Shown here: positions 55,995 to 64,000 of the stretch, one piece after another | Numbering within the stretch: position 1 is the first letter of the stretch | How the letters are laid out: every line of letters begins with the position of its first letter | Source: Siphonodentalium dalli | Taxonomy: Eukaryota > Mollusca > Scaphopoda > Gadilida > Siphonodentaliidae | Direction of reading: 5' to 3' | DNA: 64,000 nucleotides | Assembly (NCBI GenBank): GCA_032622095.1 | Contig: CP136066.1 | Location: 42,979,835 to 43,043,834 of the forward strand | Position numbers and translations under genes: made by a program | The notes under the pieces: model-generated | Database searches by the model: none | Told to the model about the DNA's origin: nothing | What the model saw: only the letters and a program-made list of their open reading frames with translations

Positions 55995-58900
55995 AAGATT
56001 CTTAATTGCCTATGCTGGAGATATCATATTCCAAGTTTCATCTGATTTGGAGACAAAAAAAAAGTTCGTGCAACGTACCACCCGCCAGACCAACAATACT
56101 GAACCGAACCTGGCAAATTTTGGCACACTACTTGCGCTCTTTATTCCGGTCACATCGACGTATGACACGACCTTTAATGTTTGACAGTTACGGAGGAGTT
56201 GTGGTCGCAACTCTTTGTTCCGTAGTAGTAACTTTGAAGGCAAGTAACTCTAGCATTTTTCAATGAATTTTCTAAATTCTTTCATTTATTGATCGGCTGA
56301 TGATGTAAATGTTATATTCTAAGTTTCAACTGAATCGGAGACAAAACAAATTGGTGCCACCGACCACCCCCTCCACAGATCCACGATACTGAACCAAACC
56401 TGTCAGATTTGGGCGCACTACTTGCGCTCTTTATTCCGGTCCAATCGACTTATGGCACGACCTCTAATGTCTGACAGATGAGTTGTGGTCGCAATCAATT
56501 TTGTCCGTAATAGTAACATTGAAGGCACGTAACTCGGGCATTTCCAAAAGTATTTTCGAAATTATTTCAGTTTCTCTGAATTTTTGAGGGCCCACAGCTC
56601 TGGTATTTCTACTACGATTTAAAACATATTTTGTGGTATATGATCAGCTTTACTCAGTGAAAACCATACACCTAAATAGAAGAAATTCTGAACGAAAACA
56701 AAATCGTAAAATTTAGCCACCCCACCCCAATGTCAAAATATTTTATGGCCCCTGTCCAGTTGTCGTTTATGCACTGAACTGATAACGATCAAGACGACCG
56801 TGAAAACCAAATTCAGTTATCTGGAATGATACGGGAGAACAGCTGATTAAAATTAATTCGATGTTTGCCTATCTATGGGCGGTAACTCTGCAGGGAAAGG
56901 GCGGACACAAGTTTTGATGCCCGTAGTCAGTAGGGCATATCGAGGTATGCATATGGTCCAAATTTGGATGCCCTGCTCCTCATAATTTTCGAGTTAGTTA
57001 AATGACATTTTTTCTGTTAGATAAAGGGAGATAACTCCAGGAGGAAAGCGAGGAAAATATTCGTTATATGACGATTAGCTAGAACTCTTGAGCTCCAACA
57101 TACGTACCAACTTTTAGTGTGCTACTCCGTATACTTTCCGAGTAGTAGTGGTTGCAATATTGTCCAGTATAATAATAACAAATAATCGTAAAAGGGAGAT
57201 AACTCCCTCAAAACGGATTTGACCGAAATCACCCTTAGATGCTTACATTTGCTAGAGATTTCGCGTTCCTATTGCAATTAGTTTCTGAGTATTTCCAAAT
57301 AAACGGAAAACGGCCCCAATAGAAAAACAATATACTTCCTTGGTTACACCATGCAAGTATAATAGGGAAAATCATGACCTGAACGAATCGCAGTTTATGG
57401 GCGGAAAATATGAAGCAGGGTGATTATATTTTGTCATTAACATGTGATCTGAAGTGTTTGGAAGTGACTCCACCCCTGCCTCGAAATTCCGTGACGGGAT
57501 TGAGAAATTGTCAATCCCGGCCCAAAATGCGAATTTTGAGGGCCCGTAACTCAGTTATTTTTCAATGGATTTTAAAATTGTTCTAGTTGTGTGATCAGCT
57601 GCTCATCTAGATTGTATTTTATTAATTTCATCTGATTCTGACACAAATAACACTTCGGTTATTGGAAAGCATATAGGCCAAAATTCAAACTTTGAGGACC
57701 CAAATCCGCTATTTTTCGACGGAATTACGATATGTTTTCAGTTTCGTGATCAGATTGTGTGGTAGATATTATATTCCAAGTTTCATCGGATTCGGAGACG
57801 AATAACATTTGGTTATTAGAAAACATATGGGTCCGAATATCAAACTGCCCAATTCTCCGCCATTTTCCAACGGATTTACGACCTGTTTTCAGTTTCGTGA
57901 TCAGCTTGTGTGGTATATATTATAGTTCAAGTTTCATCTGATTCGAAGACCAATAACATTTGGTTATTAGCAAGCATATGGGTCCGAATTTCAAACTTCG
58001 ATAGCCCGATTCTCCGCCATTTTTTCAAGGGATTTACGATCTGTTTTCAGTTTCGTGATCAGCTTGTACGGTAGATGTTATATTCTAAGTTTCATCTGAT
58101 TCGGAGACTAAATAAAAGTTGGCACCATGAAACACCCCTCCCCAGAACCGCAATACTGAATCAACACTGGCAATATTTGGCACACACCGAGCACTATTTA
58201 TTCTGGATGCTTAGAAGTGTGTCACTATCTCCAATGGTTGTCCGTTTTTATAGGAGATACGGCGGCAAGCCGATTCCCCCAAAAATAACATTTTTGAGGG
58301 CCCACCACTCTGATATTTCTACTCAGATTTCAAAATGCTGTCGATGTATATGATCAGCTTTACCCAGTGAAGCTATACACATAAATAGACGAGTTCCGTA
58401 ACAAACAAAAATTTAAACAATTTTGCCCCCCACCCCATTGTGAAAGTATGAGATCGACCCTGTCCAGTTTTCGTTTTGGCACTGAACAGACAATGGCCAC
58501 GACGACTCTGAAAACCAAATTAAGTTATCTGGAATGATAGGAGAGACAGCAGAGTACAATTAATTCGAGGTTTGCCTCCGCAGGGAAAGAGCGGACACAA
58601 GTGTTGATGCCCGTGGTGAGTATTGCATAGCGAGGTGTTCACGTTGTGCAAATTTGGATGCCCTGCTCCTCGTAATTTCCGAGATATAAAAATGACATTT
58701 CTTCAGATAGAGGGAGATAACTCCAGGAGGAAAGCGAGGACAATATTCGTTATATGACGATTAGTTAGAACTCGTTAGCCCAACATACGTACAAACGTTT
58801 AGTGTGCTACTCCACATACTTTTCGAGTAATAGTGGTTTAAAAATTGTCCAGTATAATAATAATAGAGAAAAATAATCGTAAAATGGAGATAACTCCCTC

Positions 58901-59990
58901 AAAAAGCATTTGGCCGAAATCGCGATGCATTCAATTTTAGTAGCCCGTAGATGCCTACATTAGCTAGAGATTTCGCTTCCTGCTGCCGTTAGTTTCTGAG
59001 TATTTCCAAATAAACGGAAAACTGCCTCAATAGAAAAACAATATACTTCCTTGGTTACACCATGGAAGTATAATAATAGTTAAAATCTTGAGATGAAAGA
59101 ATCCCAGTTTAGGAACATAAAATGTTAAGTTGTGTGACTATATGTTATCCTGGCTTGTGTATTTTCATCTGAAGTGCATGGGAGTGACCCCACCCCTGCG
59201 TCGAAACTGGGTGACGTGATTAGCAAATTGTAAACCCGGCTCAAAATGCGAACTGCCCGTAACTTCGTTATTTTCCAATGGATTTTAAAATTGTGTTCAG
59301 TTTTGTGATCTGATGCTATCAGAAATGGTATTGTAAATTTCATCTCATTCGGAGACGAATAGCATTTTGGTTATTGGCAAGCATATGTGCCCAATTTTAA
59401 ACTTTGATGGACCAAATCTCCGACATTTTCCAACGGATTAACGATCTGTTTTCAGTTTCGTGATCAGCTTGTATGATATATGTTATATTCCAAGTTTCGT
59501 CTGATTCTGATCTTGGGACCACCCCTCCCCAGACCCATAATACTGAACCAAACCTGGCAGATTTTGGCGCACCACTTGCGCTCTTTTTCCCGGTTACATC
59601 AGCGTGTGACACGGCCTTGTCTGACAATTTCAGAGGAGTTGTGGTCCAAGCAGATTAACCCAAAAAAACGCGAATTTTCAGGACCAATAACTCTGGTGTT
59701 TCTAATCGGATTATAATTTTTATTTTTTTTGCTGTATGATCAACTTTACGCATGGAATCCGCATACCCATATAGACTATTTTCGTTAAGGATTTTCTTCT
59801 TCGAAAATGTTACCCCCAATGTAAAAATATAAGACCGACGCTGTTCAGTTTTCGTTCTCGCACTGAACTGACAACGACCAAGAGTACTGCGAAAACCGAA
59901 TTCAGTTATCTACAATGATAAGAAAGAACAGCTGAGTACAATCGATTTAAGGTTTGCCTATCTATGGGCCAACCCAAATCAGTCGTCGTG
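55995..59990 (+). repeat. higher-order repeat block, ~4 kb
   Basis: Two levels are visible. A ~160-300-bp module with GTGATCAGCTTGT, ATTCCAAGTTTCATCTGATT, CGGAGAC and AATACTGAACC(A/G)AACCTGGC recurs near 56020, 56300, 57740, 57900, 58060 and 59470. A long unit with GCACTGAACTGATAACGA, GATACGGGAGAACAGCTGA, GGAGATAACTCC and TTTCTGAGTATTTCCAAATA recurs at about 56770, 58480 and, truncated, 59860 (steps of about 1.7 and 1.4 kb). A third copy, split by a hAT-like insertion, is at 48.7-50.3 kb. No ORF of note. Confidence 0.8.
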
Positions 59991-61305
59991 GAACATTCTC
60001 CTATTTATATAAACGTCATAAAATAAAAAGGGCATGCAGGCCTATAATGAATTTATAAATGGTCTAATCACTCTACTGGATCAAATTATCGGACCCTAGC
60101 TCCCCGTCAGAGGCGAACAGTTTTTGATACTGGTCAGTTGAACAACGTATCTATGAAGTTTTAATTTTTTTAAGAAAACTAAAATCACTTGACCCACATC
60201 TCTACAATATAACCATGCTTGATTAAGCCTTATTTTGATACGGTGCGATGTGCATCACCGTGACAGTCACAACATTATCTACGTCTATCTCAAAGCTTTA
60301 TTTTCCAACTGATGCACAGCAGTTGATACCGCATGGTTCTATAGAGACTATACTGTGCGAAAGGAAATAACATAATATTTAATATGGATTTAATTTTTAT
60401 CACAAGTCTGCATAGTACATACGTGCATCTGATAATCCATATATACCCAGTGTATCACAAGTCTGCATAGTACATACGTGCATATGATAATCCATATATA
60501 TCCCAGTGCATTCCATGCGTAAAGTTGTCTGACAATTTCAGAGGAGTTGTGGTCAAGTGATTTTAGTTTACTTAAAAAAATTAAAACTTCATAGATACGT
60601 TATTCAATCATATAATCACATTAGTGTTACTATACTACACATACTCATTTATATATTTAAATAGTTGTGGACACCATTGAAATGAACTCGAAAGATGTAA
60701 AACCACAACCACGTATAGGCTGCTGATTTCAGAAAACAAAAACAACACTTGGCTGCATGTTGGGTTGACATAACTATCTCAGAATATATTGCCACGTTTT
60801 CACTTAATTCATCCAGTATTTATTTTCAATACCTCCCTTTCAAGCATTGCAACATCGCCGATTTTACTAATAATTATCGCTTTACATATGAATAATGGTG
60901 TTGCGATTTGTTTGCTTGCAAGTATTTACAAGAAAACCATAATCAGAAATGGTAACGCCCTCAAGATCATATTATCAGCCATAAATATAAATTATAATAT
61001 GAAATATATTGGTTACACGAATGCACCGCCTCAGAATTCCGTTAAAACAACTAATCCTTCAAATTATTACAAAAAACTACGGCTTATTACTGCATGTGTC
61101 TCATTCACCACACCAGAAAGCTTCTAACTGCGGATCAAAAATCGGAGGCATTGTGTTCCAGCCATTGTTCATACCTAAACATCGAAAGCAATTAACGCGG
61201 TCATAATAGTTACATACTGCAACTATAAGACATCCAGCGAACACACACCCGAAAACCCGAAATGTGTTGTCCTTCGAGAAATCCCATCGCTATAGCTCAA
61301 TTTGA
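59991..61305. other. non-coding stretch with a two-copy 65-bp direct repeat
   Basis: 60400-60510 holds two copies of ATCACAAGTCTGCATAGTAC + ATACGTGCAT(C/A)TGATAATCC + ATATATACCCAGTG. TTTTAAGAAAACTAAAATCAC near 60170 and its inverse near 60560 form a distant inverted pair with ATAGATACGTT/AACGTATCTAT. No supported exon. Confidence 0.5.
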
Positions 61306-61309
61306 CATG

Positions 61310-61865
61310 GCCAGATTAGTCTTCCTACAATATCCTAAAACAATAAAGCTTCTCAAATCATCGGCATAGTCAACGGAACTTTCACAAACTTGGACATCAA
61401 CACTTTCTAATCGCTCTACATAAGCATAGTCAGACCTATCATCGAATACTGTAACTCTGAATGGAGCCCACATCACAAATATCAAGGCACTGTGTTAGAG
61501 AAATACAAAGAAAAGCAACGAAACTAGTTCGTCAAGTCAAAACTCAATCTGATGTCTTTAAAATATCGAATATTTAGAGGAGATCTAATCGAGATATATA
61601 AACTGTTGAATGGTCATTACAATATCAATGTCTGTGGCCTATTAGAAAGACATTCATCAGGAAGAACAAGAGGACATAATAAAAAGCTATAGATGCCAAT
61701 TGTTAACAAGGCCATAGGCAAATATTTCTTCACGCAGAGGATGGTAATTAGCTGGAACTCTCTGTCAGACTTCGCTGTTGAGGCTCCAACACTCGATTAA
61801 TTCAAAATATACATAGACTCATTCTTCTATTATATAAAATACGAATTCGACGACAAGTAATATGT
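61310..61865 (+). mobile_element. CR1/Jockey-type LINE, 3' end of ORF2
   Basis: Translation shows the end of a non-LTR reverse transcriptase: IVRPIIEYCNSEWSP (61426-61470), IQRKATKLV in another frame, KYRIFRGDLIEIYKLLNGHY (61561-61620), RHSSGRTRGH, then KYFFTQRMVISWNSLS. This order (thumb region to the WNSL motif) is that of CR1, L2, Jockey and related LINEs. It has in-frame stops at 61690 and 61798 and at least one frameshift between 61470 and 61560, so it is dead and 5'-truncated. Confidence 0.8.
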
Positions 61866-62010
61866 TCAAGTGACTCACAAGTAAATATCGAATGACGATA
61901 CATATATTTGTAAATAAGCATTGCAAATAATGCTATTGGGATGAAAAGTCGCAAAACGTGTTCCGTATTATGATGATGATGATGATATGATTGATAGAAC
62001 AAACCACTAT
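61866..62010 (+). repeat. LINE 3' flank with a short GAT microsatellite
   Basis: TATGATGATGATGATGATAT at about 61970 may be the simple-repeat tail of the LINE copy; CR1/L2-type elements often end in such repeats. Confidence 0.45.
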
Positions 62011-63110
62011 TATGATGACTGTGTCGTTATTTGTTTAAAATACGTACCAATTGACATATACACTCCCGTTCCCTAATTAAAATTAAATCAACATATTTCG
62101 ACAATTTTATGGGACCTCCGCGAATTCGAGACCTCCGCATATATACGTCCGCAAATAGCGACCTACTGCGAATATTCACAACCGGAAAAAACCCATTATC
62201 TATTTATAAAATGCCCAGCGAACCACAGCTTTCTAAAATCTGTACAACAGTATACACCCGAGGGGCGTTAATAATTCAGTCCAATCTTCCATAATGTATG
62301 AAAATCAATAACATGTTTAAAGCCCTCTTGTGGTTTGGCATAAACTCAGAAGTCATACCATTTTTCACTCAGTTTATAAAATTCGCGCGCGACAGGATTT
62401 GTCCATTCATGTCTGCTGAAGTTATGGCAGTTAGATAGAAATACAAATTATCCGTGTATCTCCGTCGTCAGGTGGGATATGAATGATATTTGGTAAGACA
62501 TCTTATGAATTAAGCTACCTCAGAAATCTAATGAACCTCAATGTAAAGCCACCTCTGCGGGAGTAATATGCGCGGTTTTTGAAAATAATTTGAATTTTAT
62601 ACTCGAGATCAAGTTGGAAATGTTGACGGAAGTCAATCTCCCATCGTCGACCCCATAACTAAAGAGTTGGCGCTGGACCAAAGTTTTCACTTTCCAAAAT
62701 GTTTGCCAATTAAATTTTTGTTATGCCAGATTTGAAAATGATATGGCAAATTTAAATCAGTGCATAATTATGGAAATTGAAGGACATTCTCATGTAATTC
62801 TCATTTAATTAACTGCAATCCACACCAGATGACTAGATAGTTCACATTACATAATTAACCATTACTACACGAAATGATCTTTTGTTAGTAGTTATCCCAT
62901 AGGAAATGCTCACATAATAAGTTCGACACACGACCGCATTTATTCTCTAAATCTTTCCCTCAATAAATAACACTCCTGTACTTTTATTTATATGTCGTCT
63001 GCTTTTATCACTTTAACATCCCACAAAATCAATAATAGATCATTCCGATGTACACTTTTTAACTAACTGGGATAATCCATTTAACATAGACAGGTTTAAA
63101 ACCAAGCGGT
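62011..63110. other. non-coding stretch, no gene seen
   Basis: 62935-63090 is the diverged partner of 26885-27035. ATTTGGCA/TTGCCAATT words near 62700 recall the hAT-like element at 49 kb. No exon is supported. Confidence 0.4.
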
Positions 63111-63119
63111 AGCGTGAAC

Positions 63120-64000
63120 CCTTCCTAACTACCAGCCTGTGATGGGTGAATCTATCCCAGTGTGGACCCCCTAACGACCGTCATATGATGGGTGAATATA
63201 TCCTATCGTGGACCCATAACGACCGCCATGTGATGGTGAATCAATCCTATCGTGGACCCACTAACGACCGTCATGTGATGGGTGAATCTATCCTATCGTG
63301 GACCCCTGACTACCGGCCTGTAATGAGTGAATCTATCCTATCGTGGGCCACCTAACGACCGTCATGTGATGGGTGAATATATCCTATCGTGAAATCCCTA
63401 ACGACCGTCATGTGATGGGTGAATCTATCCTATCGTGGACCCCCTAACGTCCGTCATGTGATGGGTGAATATATCCTATTGTGAACCCCCCTAACGATCG
63501 TCATGTGATGGGTGAATCTATCCCAGCGTGGACCCATAACGACCGTCATGTGATGGGTGAATCTATTCCAGCGTGGACCCCCCTAACTACCGGCCTGTGA
63601 TGGGTGAATCTATCCTATCATGGACCCCCTAACTACCGCCCTGTGATGGGTTAATCTAGCCCAAGGTGGACCCCCTAACTACCGCCCTATGATGGGTGAA
63701 TCTAGCCCATCGTGGACCCCCTTACTACCGCTCTACGATGGGTGAATCTATAATATCGTGGACCCCTTAACTACCGTCCTGTGATGGGTGAATCTATCCC
63801 ATCGTGGACCCCTGGCTAACGCCCTGTGATGGGTGAATCTATCCTATCGTGGACCCGCTAATTACCTTCCTGTGATGGGTGAATCTATCCTATCGTGGAC
63901 CCCTGACTACCGCCCTGTGAAGGTTGAATCTATCATATCGTGGACCCCTGACTACCGCCCTGGGATGGGTGAATATATCCTAGCGTGGACCCCCTGACTA
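63120..64000 (+). repeat. 46-bp satellite (GATGGGTGAATCTATCC family), reaches window end
   Basis: About nineteen units of GATGGGTGAATCTATCCTAT + CGTGGACCCCCTAACGACCG + TCATGT, with two sub-types (CTAACGACCGTCATGTGATG early, CTACCGCCCTGTGATG later), so the array is partly homogenised in blocks. It is cut by the window edge. The inverted block at 38160-38497 is the same family. Confidence 0.95.

Noticed and set aside
63120-64000. CRISPR-like regular repeats
   Set aside because: The whole 46-bp unit repeats with no unique spacers; the setting is a eukaryotic genome.

Overview
The window is 64 kb of AT-rich nuclear DNA from an animal, most likely a marine invertebrate. The reasons are the lack of operons or dense ORFs, microsatellites, retroposons (a LINE 3' end, a tRNA-type SINE, RTE-like tails), 5S rRNA-derived copies, terminal-inverted-repeat (TIR) transposons, and a secreted PAN/apple-type exon. 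I cannot fix the phylum: mollusc, brachiopod and hemichordate genomes all look like this.

The region is gene-poor. The only host coding segment I support well is the first exon of a secreted protein at 30235-30585 (+), with a signal peptide, a PAN/apple-like domain and a GT splice donor. A possible short acidic exon lies at 21978-22193 (+), and an unassigned ORF at 35102-35377 (-). Most other long ORFs are products of tandem repeats or chance.

Layout. 0-5 kb: non-coding DNA with recurrent GCCGCCATTTTG/GCCATCTTGG motifs, a TTAA-flanked MITE and a 530-bp palindromic MITE. 5.2-6.4 kb: a TTAA-flanked element inside an older repeat. 9.1-9.4 kb: a 5S-like dimer. 9.8-14.2 kb: a nest in which a hAT-like element splits an older TIR repeat, next to a ~165-bp satellite. 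14.8-19 kb: diverged satellite, TTAA MITE, foldback element, SINE and dispersed repeat. 21-22 kb: another TTAA element. 22.8-25.7 kb: a broken Ty3/gypsy-like LTR fossil (-). 26.5-33.4 kb: palindromic MITEs, long (GAT)n, the PAN exon, a tandem series of hairpins and a 46-bp minisatellite. 34-38.8 kb: RTE-like tails, a perfect 48-bp-arm palindrome, a GGTACTC palindrome cluster, an ORF-bearing minisatellite and a 46-bp satellite. 39-40.5 kb: degenerate minisatellite. 41-44.6 kb: three adjacent TIR elements with palindromes inside them. 48.4-50.2 kb: a hAT-like element in a repeat shared with the 56-60 kb higher-order array. 61.3-61.9 kb: CR1/Jockey-type LINE 3' end. 63.1-64 kb: the 46-bp satellite again, in opposite orientation to 38 kb.

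The clearest general pattern is layering. Non-autonomous DNA elements insert into each other, several reuse the same short hairpin, and internal segments of dispersed elements recur as tandem satellites. The most unusual single item is a nearly identical ~67-bp hairpin carried in two different element contexts at 32.9 and 44.2/44.5 kb, with a half-copy at 40.9 kb.
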